Shown: positions 9,401 to 17,301, counted from the stretch's first letter. The stretch: 55,323 nt of DNA from Pseudomonadota bacterium (GCA_963205295.1 CAUJIY010000121.1:1-55323); one strand, 5' to 3'. A program made the numbers and translations. Notes: generated by a model not told the origin, from the letters alone.

Positions 9401-9813
9401 CCGCTCAGCGCCACCCACGCCTGCGTGAATGAACGCCAGGCGAGCATGCGATCGGAGAAGCTGCCGACCGACTTCAGCGGGGTGAAGGAGGCGTAGCAGC
9501 GGTTGGCCGTCTTGTTGACGTAGTTGCCGCTGCCACAGGCCGGCATGGTGCCGGTGGTGCTGAAATACAGCCGGTTGCTGCCGTAGCAGCCGGTGAAAGT
9601 CGTATCCGGATCCCAGTCCTCCTGCGTCAGCACGGTGCTGCTCATGCTCCCGGAGTTGTCGACGATGAACAGGATATTCGGCTGCGCCCCGGTGATCTCG
9701 GGATCCGTCGAGGCGACGAACAGCTCCGTGTCGTCGGCGACGGCCGGCCAGGCGGCGAGGCCGAATGCGGTGCCGAGGAGGAGCGAAGCGAGGCGATTGC
9801 GGCGGATATTCAT
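6445..9813 (-). CDS. pilY1: Type IV pilus tip adhesin PilY1, operon A
   Basis: 1122 residues with a Sec signal peptide (cleavage near PAVA-DD). A von Willebrand A-like domain follows, with an intact metal site DNSGSMS starting at D52. The C-terminal half is a PilC/PilY1 beta-propeller containing repeated TVFVSTNDGYLHAVDP-type blades and a calcium-loop motif DIDGDRYAD, matching the DxDxDxxxD pattern known to control pilus retraction in PilY1 proteins. The extreme C-terminus carries an Asp-rich, four-cysteine tail. PilY1 sits at the pilus tip with the minor pilins and acts in adhesion and surface sensing. It is encoded between a small CxxC protein and pilE. A paralogue of similar length lies in operon B. 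Confidence 0.95.
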   Translation of the reverse strand: MNIRRNRLASLLLGTAFGLAAWPAVADDTELFVASTDPEITGAQPNILFIVDNSGSMSSTVLTQEDWDPDTTFTGCYGSNRLYFSTTGTMPACGSGNYVNKTANRCYASFTPLKSVGSFSDRMLAWRSFTQAWVALSGSSSSTRDRPVECQDDRGLHGSSTGDGQPWAAAGANGPWDDAANNEPSWNTDYTVWDGNWLNWYSGGGTVTKTRMEIVREVAIDLLEGLNGVNVGLMHFNYDQGGTVSKAIENIATSRAAMQSAVGALTASTWTPLSETLYEAANYYMGRNVDYGNVGPVQSVAGARVGNVITGTQYAQPVSYACQKNYIVLLTDGLPTQDVGATAKIKGLPNWATNVTDATCRGTPGGHGECMADLAEYLHRHDLNGSLTGLQNITTYTIGFGVDLALDDTTFLQETASAGGGQYFSAGDTATLQAALTQIIYDILDDATTFSTPTAPVNAFNRMQNLSDVYVSVFAPAVREHWPGNLKKYRLDGGRLVDANNNSAVDIDTGFFTDTSQSFWSDGVDGNTAQLGGAANEQPAAASRNVYTDIAGTDLNATGNAVATGNSAITASVVGAPDDATKVSVIDWARGLDLLDEDDDGSTSDERHVMGDPLHVRPMMVIYGGTASAPDATVFVSTNDGYLHAVDPDDGSELWAYLPAEMLGRLYGLYLNQTTDTRSYGLDGEISVYIENEDATPGIAGEERVILLFGMRRGGDTLFALDVTDRNNPQLMWKLDSDDADFTDLGQTWSPPVVADIDIDGEVFHAAIFGGGYDDGQDDEGYNTDARGNAVYMVDVLTGKRLWSAGDSNAHDLVLTDMTHSIPAGIRVLDIDGDRYADRMYVGDMGGRVWRFDISNGKPVAELVNGGVLASLGAADLPSPTLADVRRFYATPDVARIVSGKTMYLSVHIGSGHREHPLDTATDDEFYALRDYNVFDTIATDSYPAPITRSDLEDITSDVDPVIPAGSKGWRLGMDLSPGEKVLTESRTFANTVIFSSFSPGGNGDACVAAGGLNRLYLVSVRDGSPITNLDGSEEGQPLTADDRTRTLNQGGIAPDPALFFSPPDDNPDPDVECLGPDCDDDGDGGDDDDGTQETLCIGVECFNPGFPNPPRRTHWNQTGTE

Positions 9814-9843
9814 GGCGGGTGACCTCAGGAGGTGGGGTGGTGC

Positions 9844-10197
9844 TCAGCCGTCACTCAGGACGACGCGGGTGACGACCCCGGTGTCGAGGTTGTAGAAGAC
9901 CATGAGCATGCGCGGGGCATCGCGCGGCTCGGCCGCGGCGGCGCGCAGCGCCGCCAGCGTGACCGGTGTGCCGGCGCTGCCGACGAAGAAGGCCGTCCTG
10001 CGATCGGAGCGCAGCCTCACCGGCTTGCACTGGTCGCATTCGCGCACCACGACGCTGCCACCCGGTGCCGACGGCAGCGTGACGTGGGCGGTATCGCTCT
10101 CGTAGGCGTTCTCGATGTTCTTCAGTGACGCCGTTGCCGCGGCGCTCCACAGCGCCAGCGCGGCCGCTGCCAGGGTGATGGTGATACGCGTGTGCAT
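9844..10197 (-). CDS. Small exported CxxC protein of the minor-pilin operon, A copy
   Basis: 117 residues: a signal peptide (MHTRITITLAAAALALWSAAATA), then a basic domain with one CDQC motif in the context VRECDQCKPVRLR, and a C-terminus ending RVVLSDG. I do not recognise a named family. A homologue sits at the same place, between pilX and pilY1, in operon B. The shared pattern is VRxCxxCxPxxLRxxxxTxxxV plus a C-terminal RVVL. Such conservation of place and motif argues for a real role in pilus tip assembly, for example thiol chemistry or chaperoning of PilY1, but that is inference. It is not in the position of Pseudomonas PilY2, which follows pilY1. The chosen start gives a clean signal peptide and lies 23 bases after pilX. 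Confidence 0.8.
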   Translation of the reverse strand: MHTRITITLAAAALALWSAAATASLKNIENAYESDTAHVTLPSAPGGSVVVRECDQCKPVRLRSDRRTAFFVGSAGTPVTLAALRAAAAEPRDAPRMLMVFYNLDTGVVTRVVLSDG

Positions 10198-10220
10198 GGT
10201 GGTGGGCTCCTTGGGTCCGG

Positions 10221-10685
10221 TCACAGGCAGCCGTTCGGGCCGATGAGGAAGAAATCCTGCTGGTGTACCGAGCGGGCGGCGCGGGCCGAACTGCCGGTCG
10301 AGGTGATCTGGAAGTGATAGGCCTTGAACGAGTCGGCGCTGCCGTAGTCCTCGCTGAAGCCCACCACGGGCGTGCATTCGATGTAGTCGGTGCTGGCTTC
10401 GAATTCGCCGAGGTCGTTGTCGTCGGCATCGGTCACTGCGGTCGCGGGCGTGGCCTTCGGACCGCAGCCGGCGCAGAAGGGGCCGTCGTTGATCGCGACT
10501 TCAACGCCGGTTTCGGCCAGCTGGAAGGCCTGCTCGGTGTACTGCGCGTTGCCGGCCATGGTCAGCCCGAAGGTGGCGCTGCTCATGGTCGAGACGGCGA
10601 GCACGGACAGCACCAGCAGCAGCACCAGGCCGATGATCAGCGAGGCGCCGCGCTGACGCGACGGCAGGGTCAGGTGGGTGTTCAT
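10221..10685 (-). CDS. pilX: Minor pilin PilX, operon A
   Basis: 154-residue PilX-type prepilin: leader RQRG, then ASLIIGLVLLLVLSVLAVSTMSSATFGLTMAGNA. Mature position 5 is not glutamate, as expected for GspK/PilX-like subunits at the very tip. The AQYTEQAFQLAETGVE segment is the PilX N-terminal domain signature. There are several cysteines (FCAGCG, ECT, GC). Its start codon overlaps the pilW stop by ATGA, so the two are translationally coupled. Confidence 0.92.
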   Translation of the reverse strand: MNTHLTLPSRQRGASLIIGLVLLLVLSVLAVSTMSSATFGLTMAGNAQYTEQAFQLAETGVEVAINDGPFCAGCGPKATPATAVTDADDNDLGEFEASTDYIECTPVVGFSEDYGSADSFKAYHFQITSTGSSARAARSVHQQDFFLIGPNGCL

Positions 10686-11644
10686 GGCAGTCCCGAGTAA
10701 CCGAGGTAGTTGCGCAGCACGATGGTCTTGTTGACCAGCGTGCGGCGGATGTTGTCGCCGGGTGCATAGTCAGCGACGTTGGCGTAGTCGTAGCTGGCGC
10801 CATCGACGTAGCCGACTTCCGGCCTTTCGGCGCGCAGCATCAGCCAGAAGCGCACGGCGATGATCTTGGCGTTGGCGTCGAAGGCGGGATCGGCGGGCGT
10901 GACCAGCCCGTCGTTCGGATTGACGTAGCGCTCGACGTCGTTGTCCGGAACCGGGCCGCGGTCGACGCCGAGCTGGACCTGCAGGTCCTCGACGCCGGCG
11001 ATGACCTCCTGGTCCTGCAGCACGCCGTCGATCAGCGTCATGCGGCGCAGGGAGGGCACGTTGGCGCCGAGCGAGGAGGAGTTGGCGATGTAGTAGGCGT
11101 GGGTCTGCCAGTCGAAGGTGCAGCAGGCCGGGGTGGCGGGCGGCGCGCCGTCGTTGAACAGGCGGCTGCGGGTGCGGTCGCTCTGCACCTGCACGACGTT
11201 GGCGGTCGGCACGGTCTGCTGCCCGCTCGCGTGGCGCACCACCAGCACGTCGGTGCCAGCGCGGTAGTTGTCCTCGAAGGCGGGGCAGGGCAGCGTGTAG
11301 GCGGCGTCGGCGGCTTCGACACCCAGGGCAGTGTCGAGCGCCCAGGCCGTGATGTCGGTGCCGTCAGGGCAGGTCACCACGATGCCGGCGGGTACCTCGA
11401 CGTAGGCGTCCATGCTGTGCATGCCCCAGTTGCGGGCCAGGCGGATGTCCGGCTGGATCGAGTCGAGGGCGAAGCGCAGGTTTTCCTGCAGTCGTTCCAC
11501 CGCGTCGCTGGTGCGATAGGTGGTGCGCGTCTGGGAGAAGATGGCGATCACGCCGATCATGAGGAAGGCGCCGATGACCAGCGTCACCATCATCTCGACG
11601 AGGCTCACGCCGCGCTCGAACCGGTTGCCGGTGTTCGCGTTCAT
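10682..11644 (-). CDS. pilW: Minor pilin PilW, operon A
   Basis: 320-residue prepilin. The leader ends in ERG and the mature protein begins VSLVEMMVTLVIGAFLMIGV, with Glu at position 5. LQENLRFALDSIQPDIRLA, DVLVVRHASG and a C-terminal TLVNKTIVLRN segment are characteristic of PilW. It forms the tip complex with PilV, PilX and PilY1. I chose the start that shares one base with the pilV stop (TGATG); longer in-frame extensions would place extra sequence before the leader. Confidence 0.92.
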   Translation of the reverse strand: MNANTGNRFERGVSLVEMMVTLVIGAFLMIGVIAIFSQTRTTYRTSDAVERLQENLRFALDSIQPDIRLARNWGMHSMDAYVEVPAGIVVTCPDGTDITAWALDTALGVEAADAAYTLPCPAFEDNYRAGTDVLVVRHASGQQTVPTANVVQVQSDRTRSRLFNDGAPPATPACCTFDWQTHAYYIANSSSLGANVPSLRRMTLIDGVLQDQEVIAGVEDLQVQLGVDRGPVPDNDVERYVNPNDGLVTPADPAFDANAKIIAVRFWLMLRAERPEVGYVDGASYDYANVADYAPGDNIRRTLVNKTIVLRNYLGYSGLP

Positions 11645-12123
11645 CACAGTTGCACCGCCAGTGCGTACTGGAGCGGTACGTCGACGCCCGGTTCCGCCCA
11701 GTTGATGGTGATGGTGTAGCTGCTGATCTCCGCCCCGGGTACCGTAACGACGCTGGCTGCACCCTGCGGCAGGAGCGCCGTCACCGACTGCTTCCACCAG
11801 AAGATGTCGTCGGCAGCGAGCGTGGCCGGCGCGCAGTCGGCCGCACCGTTGACGCAGTCGCCTTCCACGCCGGCGCCGGCCGCGTCGACGTCGTAGCCGG
11901 CGCGGGCCGTGGGGTTGGCGCGGATGCGGTCGGCCATGTCGGAGGCGAGGTCGATCGCCACCGTGCGGTAGACCGAGGTGCGCCCGGCGCGCAGTCCCTC
12001 GACGTAGAGGGCGGCGATGCCGAGCATGCCGACCGAGATCACCACCATGGCGACCAGCGACTCGACCAGGGTGAAGCCGCGGTCGCGGCGGACGGAGCGA
12101 GGCGTGTGGAGTATGGGGTTCAT
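11644..12123 (-). CDS. pilV: Minor pilin PilV, operon A
   Basis: 159-residue prepilin with leader RDRG, then FTLVESLVAMVVISVGMLGIAALYVEGLRAGR. The SLVAMVVISVGMLG helix and the following AIDLASDMADRIRANP segment identify PilV. Cysteines in GDCVNGAADCAP match the same loop in the operon B copy (NACVNGPGDCDP). It lies 9 bases after the fimT gene. Confidence 0.93.
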   Translation of the reverse strand: MNPILHTPRSVRRDRGFTLVESLVAMVVISVGMLGIAALYVEGLRAGRTSVYRTVAIDLASDMADRIRANPTARAGYDVDAAGAGVEGDCVNGAADCAPATLAADDIFWWKQSVTALLPQGAASVVTVPGAEISSYTITINWAEPGVDVPLQYALAVQL

Positions 12124-12132
12124 GCGGGATTC

Positions 12133-12744
12133 TCAGCAGCCGCCGACGGGATTGCCCTGCACGTCAGCCTGCAGGCGGTAGATCTGGGGCCGGCCGGTCG
12201 CGCCGATGGCGATCCAGCGGCCGGCGGCGACATCGTTGCCGTCGGCATCCTTGCCGGTGCTGGTGTCGCCACGGGCATCGCAGAGCTGGATGTTCCTGAT
12301 ACCGGGACCGCCGGCTGCCGTCTGCGGAAAGCCGCTGCCGGCGAACTGCAGGTAGGGCAGGGCAGCGGCGTCGATGGCGAAGGTGATGCCCTCGGCCACC
12401 GGCGGATGGGCGGCGATGACGTCCTCGCCGCCGTCGACAGAGAGATCGCCATTGGCGTCGATGAATACCAGCCAGCCGGTACCGCCGGCGTCGCAGTCCG
12501 GATCCGCATCGGCCCAGGTGCTGCTGGCGCACAGCGTCACGGTGCTGCGGCGCTTGACGGCTTCGGTGCGTGCCAGGTGGATGCTGGTGACGAGGTCGTT
12601 GGCCGCCGCCGCCATGCGGTTGTTGGCGATGAACTGCGTGAACGACGGGATGCCAAAACCGAGCACCATGCCGGCGATCAGCAGCGTGATCATCAGCTCG
12701 AGGATGTTGAACCCGGCCTGGCGGGCCGACCCCGTGTGGTTCAT
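12133..12744 (-). CDS. FimT/FimU (GspH-type) minor pilin, operon A
   Basis: 203-residue pseudopilin: leader RQAG, then FNILELMITLLIAGMVLGFG, with Glu at mature position 5. The FIANNRMAAAANDLVTSIHLARTEAVKRRSTVTLCAS block defines the GspH/FimT domain. The C-terminus ends NPVGGC, as does the equivalent protein in operon B (NPLGGC). FimU/FimT proteins link the tip complex to the major pilin. The start overlaps the upstream gene's stop by ATGA. Confidence 0.9.
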   Translation of the reverse strand: MNHTGSARQAGFNILELMITLLIAGMVLGFGIPSFTQFIANNRMAAAANDLVTSIHLARTEAVKRRSTVTLCASSTWADADPDCDAGGTGWLVFIDANGDLSVDGGEDVIAAHPPVAEGITFAIDAAALPYLQFAGSGFPQTAAGGPGIRNIQLCDARGDTSTGKDADGNDVAAGRWIAIGATGRPQIYRLQADVQGNPVGGC

Positions 12745-13286
12745 GACGGCTCGCACCCTGTCGCCGTGGCTTCGGCCGGGTGATCGCCAAGGGCAGGCTG
12801 GCCGCTGGCGCGTACGAACACCACCCGGCTCGGCGTGGTCGTGCCCGGGATGCAGAAGTCGAACTCACCGTGGCCGGTACCGGCGATGCGGCCGTTCGGC
12901 CCGAAGCTCAGGCCGTCGGCGAAAGCCGTCGAGCGCAGGACCAGACCCGGAAGAGCCGCAGCGTGTTCGAGCAGCTGGTCGCCGGTGGCGCGCGCGCCGT
13001 CGGCGTCCGCATCGACGAATGTGATCCAGCCCGCTTCCCACGCGGTGCCGTCGCACTGCTGTCCGGTGGCGCTCGCGCAGACCGTCACGGAACGATTGCG
13101 CATCACCGCCTCGCTGCGGGCCAGGTGCAGCGTGGTGACCAGCTGGTTGACACCCGTCGCCTGGCGGTTGCGTTCGGCGAGGGCCTGCACGCCGGGCACG
13201 GCGAACGCCACGCCGAGGCCGGCTACGGCGAGTGCGGCGAGCGTTTCGCTGAGCGTGAAGCCGCGGTGGCGGGAGCGGTCGGTCAT
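12741..13286 (-). CDS. FimT/GspH-type minor pilin, first gene of operon A
   Basis: 181-residue pseudopilin: leader RHRG, then FTLSETLAALAVAGLGVAFAVPG, with Glu at mature position 5. The RQATGVNQLVTTLHLARSEAVMRNRSVTVCASATG block is the GspH/FimT signature. It is the promoter-proximal gene of operon A, which then runs fimT, pilV, pilW, pilX, CxxC protein, pilY1, pilE. Overlapping or closely spaced starts and stops imply one transcript. The region upstream is unusually AT-rich near 13436-13497, but that patch lies about 150 bases away. Confidence 0.9.
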   Translation of the reverse strand: MTDRSRHRGFTLSETLAALAVAGLGVAFAVPGVQALAERNRQATGVNQLVTTLHLARSEAVMRNRSVTVCASATGQQCDGTAWEAGWITFVDADADGARATGDQLLEHAAALPGLVLRSTAFADGLSFGPNGRIAGTGHGEFDFCIPGTTTPSRVVFVRASGQPALGDHPAEATATGCEPS

Positions 13287-13650
13287 CCTCGGTGCGCCTC
13301 TGGTGGCATGCAGTCCGGGGCGCAGAGTAGGAAGACGCGATCGGTCAATCTTTGAATCCCGTCACGCGAGGGTCTCTCCCGGGCGCGCCAGGTGCGCCGG
13401 AACGGTACGGCAGCCGGATCACGGGAGAGGCCGAAATGGTAGGTTTAATTGTTAGTATTAACAAATAGTTACAAATCTTTTCCAGAAATAGTTTACGAGT
13501 GCGGCACGATGCCGGAACGGGATCTGCGTCACGGTTCAGGGGTGCAGGAACGAGTGCCGACGAGCGGCTGGCCGGCAGGGATGCGCGGTGCCACCGGTTG
13601 CATTCTGTCAAGCGGCGCCGGTCGGCCTGCGCCGGCGCTGTTGCGCGTCG
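13287..13650. other. Non-coding region with AT-rich patch and inverted repeat
   Basis: About 360 bases without a convincing gene. Positions 13436-13497 are sharply AT-rich against the GC-rich surroundings and contain TTGTTA-GTAT-TAACAA (13449-13464), a perfect 6-bp-arm inverted repeat. This could be a promoter or regulator-binding region for operon A. An 88-codon minus-strand reading frame over 13345-13611 looks random and is not called. Confidence 0.45.
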
Positions 13651-13836
13651 TTACTCTTCGATGCCCGTGCCGGGTGTGGGGCGGCGCTTCGGGCGTGGTG
13701 CCGCATGGCTGCGGCGCCCGGCCTCGGTGTCGTCGTGCTCGTGCCGGGAAAAGAAGCGCTCGACGACATGGTCCGACGACAGCTTCTCGGCGCCGTCCTC
13801 CCACAGTTCCTCGTCGATCTTGCGCTGGCGGGTCAT
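13651..13836 (-). CDS. Possible small hypothetical protein
   Basis: 61 codons giving a highly charged peptide (begins MTRQRKIDEELWEDGAEKL, continues SSDHVVERFFSRHEHDD). The composition, with an acidic helical N-terminal half and a basic proline-rich tail, looks more like a genuine small protein than a frame shadow; the opposite strand holds no real gene here. A purine-rich GGGGAA lies 11 bases upstream of the ATG. No family is recognised and no function is proposed. Confidence 0.45.
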   Translation of the reverse strand: MTRQRKIDEELWEDGAEKLSSDHVVERFFSRHEHDDTEAGRRSHAAPRPKRRPTPGTGIEE

Positions 13837-13970
13837 GGCAGGGTTCCCCGGTCAGGGCCGGGTGCCCATGCAGGAATCCTCGGTACTGCTACTGCCAGAA
13901 GATATGCGCCGGCATTTCAATGTCAAGACAATGGACGGCACCCGCCACGGTCGCTAACCTCGGTGACGAC

Positions 13971-14519
13971 GTGGACGACCCGGTCGACAAGCTACTGCAA
14001 CAGTGGGCACAGGAACGCCCGGAACTGGACTGTTCCAGTCTCAGCGTCGTGGTGCGGGTGATCTACCTCGCCAAGGTGTTCCGCCAGAGCACCGAGCAGG
14101 CGCTGGCCGGGCTCGACCTCAAGCTCTGGGAGTACGACGTGCTCTCGGCCTTGCGCCGTCAGGGGCCGCCGTTTCAGCTGCCGGCGACGGGTCTGGCGCG
14201 CGCCTCGCTGCTGACCTCTGGGGCGATGACCAATCGCATCGACCGCCTGGAAGCCCGCGGCCTGGTGGTCCGCGCCACGGATCCGGCCGACCGGCGCGGT
14301 GTCAACGTTCGGCTCACCAGCCGTGGCCGCGAACTGACCGATGCCGCGATCGAGGCCCGGCTGCAGTCGGCCAATCGGCAGCTCGAGGCCCTGAGTCCGG
14401 CCGAACGCCACGCCATGTCCGCTGGCTTGCGCCGGCTGTTCCTGGAAGCGGCACCGGCAGCCGGCAGCGAACCCGCAGCGGCCGTCAGCGGGTCTTCAGC
14501 AGGTCGCGGATCTCGGTGA
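13971..14519 (+). CDS. MarR-family transcriptional regulator
   Basis: 182-residue winged-helix regulator of the MarR group. Segments [38 protein letters not shown] (recognition helix) and [19 protein letters not shown] (wing) are diagnostic. No effector is evident. I chose the GTG giving [20 protein letters not shown] because related proteins usually begin near this motif; an in-frame ATG at 13920 would add 17 residues. The last 35 bases overlap the convergent mscL gene, and the terminal residues (rich in Ala/Gly/Ser) look like an extension past the family end. Confidence 0.85.
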   Translation: MDDPVDKLLQQWAQERPELDCSSLSVVVRVIYLAKVFRQSTEQALAGLDLKLWEYDVLSALRRQGPPFQLPATGLARASLLTSGAMTNRIDRLEARGLVVRATDPADRRGVNVRLTSRGRELTDAAIEARLQSANRQLEALSPAERHAMSAGLRRLFLEAAPAAGSEPAAAVSGSSAGRGSR

Positions 14520-14895
14520 GCAGCTTCTCCTCGGTGCTCGGGCCGGGCGGTGGCGGGGCAGGCTCGGCTTTCTTCAGGCGATTGATGGCGCGCACCAGCA
14601 GGAAGATCGCGAACGCCACGATGGTGAAGTCGAGCATGGTGTTGATGAACGCCCCATAGCCGATCACCGGGGCGCCGGCCTCGCGGGCCGCGGCGAGCGA
14701 GGCGTGGTCGCCGCCGCTCAGATCCAGGAACAGGTTGCTGAAGTCCACGCCGCCGAGCAGAAGCCCGACCGGCGGCATGATCACGTCGTTCACCAGCGAG
14801 GTGACGATCTTGCCGAAGGCTCCGCCGATGATGATGCCGACGGCGAGGTCGACGACGTTGCCCCGCATGGCAAATTCCCTGAATTCCCTGAGCAC
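14485..14895 (-). CDS. mscL: Large-conductance mechanosensitive channel MscL
   Basis: 136 residues, the normal MscL size. It has the N-terminal amphipathic helix [21 protein letters not shown]1 [19 protein letters not shown], the periplasmic loop, TM2 [19 protein letters not shown], and the C-terminal helix [12 protein letters not shown]. It opens on membrane tension to release solutes during hypo-osmotic shock. The start is a GTG preceded at 6 bases by GGAGG; no ATG fits. The gene ends inside the convergent MarR gene. With the neighbouring MscS-type channel it forms an osmotic-safety pair. Confidence 0.96.
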   Translation of the reverse strand: MLREFREFAMRGNVVDLAVGIIIGGAFGKIVTSLVNDVIMPPVGLLLGGVDFSNLFLDLSGGDHASLAAAREAGAPVIGYGAFINTMLDFTIVAFAIFLLVRAINRLKKAEPAPPPPGPSTEEKLLTEIRDLLKTR

Positions 14896-14979
14896 GCTGC
14901 ACCTCCGCTCGCGATTGGAACACCGGCACCGAGTGTGGTGGCGGGCGGGGCGCAGCGTCAAGCGCAGTGGGCCGGGAGG

Positions 14980-17187
14980 TCAGGCGGGCTTGCGGATGGA
15001 ATCGGTGAGGGTTGCCAGTTCCCCGGGCGACAGGCGCAGGTGCACGTCGCGCTGGGGGAAGGGAATCTCGATGCCGTGGCGGCGTAGCGCGGATTCGATC
15101 TCCCACAGGTATGTGGCGGAGATGGCACCCGGCCGGGTGACTGCCGCCGGGTTGATCCACACCACCAGCTCGAAGTCGAGGCTGTTGTCGCCGAAGCGCA
15201 CCAGCCAGACGTCGGGTTCCCGTCCGGGCGTGATGTGGGTGAACGGCACGCCCCGCGCAGCTTCGGTGACGATCGTGCGCACCTGCTCCTTGTCGGCGGA
15301 GTAGGCGACGCCGAACGGCACGTGGATGCGGTGGTAAGGTTCGTTCAGGGTAAAGTTGGTCACCTTGCCGGCGACGAACTCCGCGTTCGGCACGATGATG
15401 TCGATCCCGTCGCTGGTGGTGATGAGCGTGCTGCGCACGCGGATCTCGCGCACCGCCCCGCGCACCCCGGAGTCCAGTTCCACCACGTCGCCGATCTTCA
15501 GGCTCTGCTCGAAGAGGATCATCAGCCCCGAGACGAAGTTGTTCACCATCGACTGCAGCCCGAAGCCGATGCCGATCGACAGCGCACCGGCCACCAGCGC
15601 GAGCTGGCTGAAGTCGAGTCCGATCGAGGCGAGGCCGACCACCAGGCCGGCGGTGATCAGCACGTACTGCAGCAGGCGGCCGACGGTGTAGAGTCCGGCA
15701 CTGGCGCGGCCGGGCTGGCGGCTGCCGAATCGCGCCAGCAGACGGCGACCCAGCCGCGAAAGCACGACGGCGGCTATCATGATCAGCGCGACGCGCAGCA
15801 GCCCGTATACGGTTACCGGGGCATCGCTGATGCGGAACAGGCTGGTACCGAGCAATTCGTCGGCACGTTCGGCGGCAACGAGCGCCGGTTGCAGCAGACG
15901 GGTCCGCCACCAGCCACGCCAGCCGGAGCTTGCCGCGAGCAGGTCGGCAGTAGCGTCGAGTGCGAAACGCAGGTCGTCGCGCAGCGAGCGCAGCTGCACC
16001 AGCCGCAGCAGCGTCCTGCGACCGGTCTCGGTGAACTGCTGTGCCGTGGGCCCGGAGGTGCCCGCCGGGACCTCGACAGCGTCGCGCAGGCTGCTGGTGA
16101 GCAGCCGCTCGATCTCGCTGCGCCATTCGACGCTGTCGGCGTCGAGCTGGGTGAGTAACTGGTGCCGTTCGGCGATCTGCGACTCCAGGCCCGCACCGGT
16201 CGCCAGCTCGTGCCCGTCGGCGCCGACGGCGACCCAGTCGAGTTCGGTCTCGTAGAGGGCGATACGGGTGGCGGTGATGCCTTCCTCGATCATCGCGGCG
16301 AGGATGTTGATGTCGGCGAGGTAGGTGGTGGCCCGACCGGAATCGGCCGCCAGCATCAGCTCGCCGCGCCGGGCGCGGGTGCGCAGGATGGCGCCGCGCT
16401 GCGTTTCCAGCCGGGCGCGATCCTGCGCGATCAGGGCCCGCAGCCTGGCGGGCGGCCGCCCGGTGTCGGCGACGACCCGCATGCTGCCGGCGTCGCGCAA
16501 CAGCCGCAGATCGGCGATGCGGGGGACGAGCAGATCGATTTCCGCCTGACGCAGCCGGATCTCGGCTTCGGTCACGGCAATCTCGGCGCGGCTCGCCATG
16601 ACCTGCAGGCCGGCGACGATCCGCGCGTTGTCCGCGGTGGTCCGGGCCAGATAGGCCGCGAAGTCGGAATCGGCCTGGCGCTGTCCATCGCGCACGGCAC
16701 GCCGGGCCACGGCGATCGCGCTGTGTCGCGCATCGAGGTCGTCCTGCAACGCGCGCAGATCGCGGTCCATGCCGAGGAGAGCCAGCGTCGTGTAGTGCGC
16801 TGCTGGTGGCGGCAGCGGTGCCGGCGAGGCCGGCGTCGCCGCCAGCATCGCCGGCAGTGCGTCGAGGCTGATGCGCAGCCGCTCCAGTGCGTTTGCGGCG
16901 GAAGCAGCGTCTGCGCCCGACAGCGTGGCGCTGCTGCTGGTGGCGCGCGCCAGCAACGCAGCCACGCGCGCACCGGGATTGGGTTTTTCGGGGGCCAGGT
17001 ACTCCCACCAGCCCGGTTTCAGCGTGGCTGGGTCGGGAACCGGCAGCTGCGCCGGCGCCGTGTCCGGCGCCCGGCCGGCGCCCGGCAGAACCAGTCCCTG
17101 GGCGGACGATGCCGCGGCGAAGAGAGAGCTGAAGACCAGCAGGGCGGCGGCGCGCCGGTTTGGGTGCGGACGAATCATCGGACCCAT
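14980..17187 (-). CDS. Large MscS-family mechanosensitive channel (DUF3772-type)
   Basis: 735 residues. A signal peptide is followed by a long periplasmic helical domain (about residues 30-430, Arg/Ala-rich, predicted coiled coil), then membrane segments near LLRVALIMIAAVVLSRLG and LLQYVLITAGLVVGLASIG, the pore helix LSIGIGFGLQSMVNNFVSGL, and the beta/cytoplasmic vestibule domain with FEQSLKIGDVVEL and IIVPNAEFVAGKVTNFTL. This is the layout of MscK/DUF3772 MscS-like channels. The last half of the protein is a textbook MscS core. Either of two near ATGs (17187 or 17178) could be used; neither has a clear ribosome site. Confidence 0.9.
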   Translation of the reverse strand: MGPMIRPHPNRRAAALLVFSSLFAAASSAQGLVLPGAGRAPDTAPAQLPVPDPATLKPGWWEYLAPEKPNPGARVAALLARATSSSATLSGADAASAANALERLRISLDALPAMLAATPASPAPLPPPAAHYTTLALLGMDRDLRALQDDLDARHSAIAVARRAVRDGQRQADSDFAAYLARTTADNARIVAGLQVMASRAEIAVTEAEIRLRQAEIDLLVPRIADLRLLRDAGSMRVVADTGRPPARLRALIAQDRARLETQRGAILRTRARRGELMLAADSGRATTYLADINILAAMIEEGITATRIALYETELDWVAVGADGHELATGAGLESQIAERHQLLTQLDADSVEWRSEIERLLTSSLRDAVEVPAGTSGPTAQQFTETGRRTLLRLVQLRSLRDDLRFALDATADLLAASSGWRGWWRTRLLQPALVAAERADELLGTSLFRISDAPVTVYGLLRVALIMIAAVVLSRLGRRLLARFGSRQPGRASAGLYTVGRLLQYVLITAGLVVGLASIGLDFSQLALVAGALSIGIGFGLQSMVNNFVSGLMILFEQSLKIGDVVELDSGVRGAVREIRVRSTLITTSDGIDIIVPNAEFVAGKVTNFTLNEPYHRIHVPFGVAYSADKEQVRTIVTEAARGVPFTHITPGREPDVWLVRFGDNSLDFELVVWINPAAVTRPGAISATYLWEIESALRRHGIEIPFPQRDVHLRLSPGELATLTDSIRKPA

Positions 17188-17301
17188 GCTAGCGTAGGGA
17201 ACGCGGGTATACGAGGCGGTGGAGTCGTGGCTTCAGCCGCGATGGTCCGTCGGTGCGACCACCTGAAGGCAGCGTAGCGTGGTGGAGCGGAGTCCCGACC
17301 G

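Noticed and set aside
9844-10197. Small CxxC protein as PilY2
   Set aside because: PilY2 follows pilY1 in Pseudomonas; these proteins precede pilY1 and share no pattern that I can recognise as PilY2.
13345-13611. 88-codon minus-strand frame in the region upstream of operon A
   Set aside because: It runs through the AT-rich patch, shows no domain and no ribosome site; unlikely to be real.
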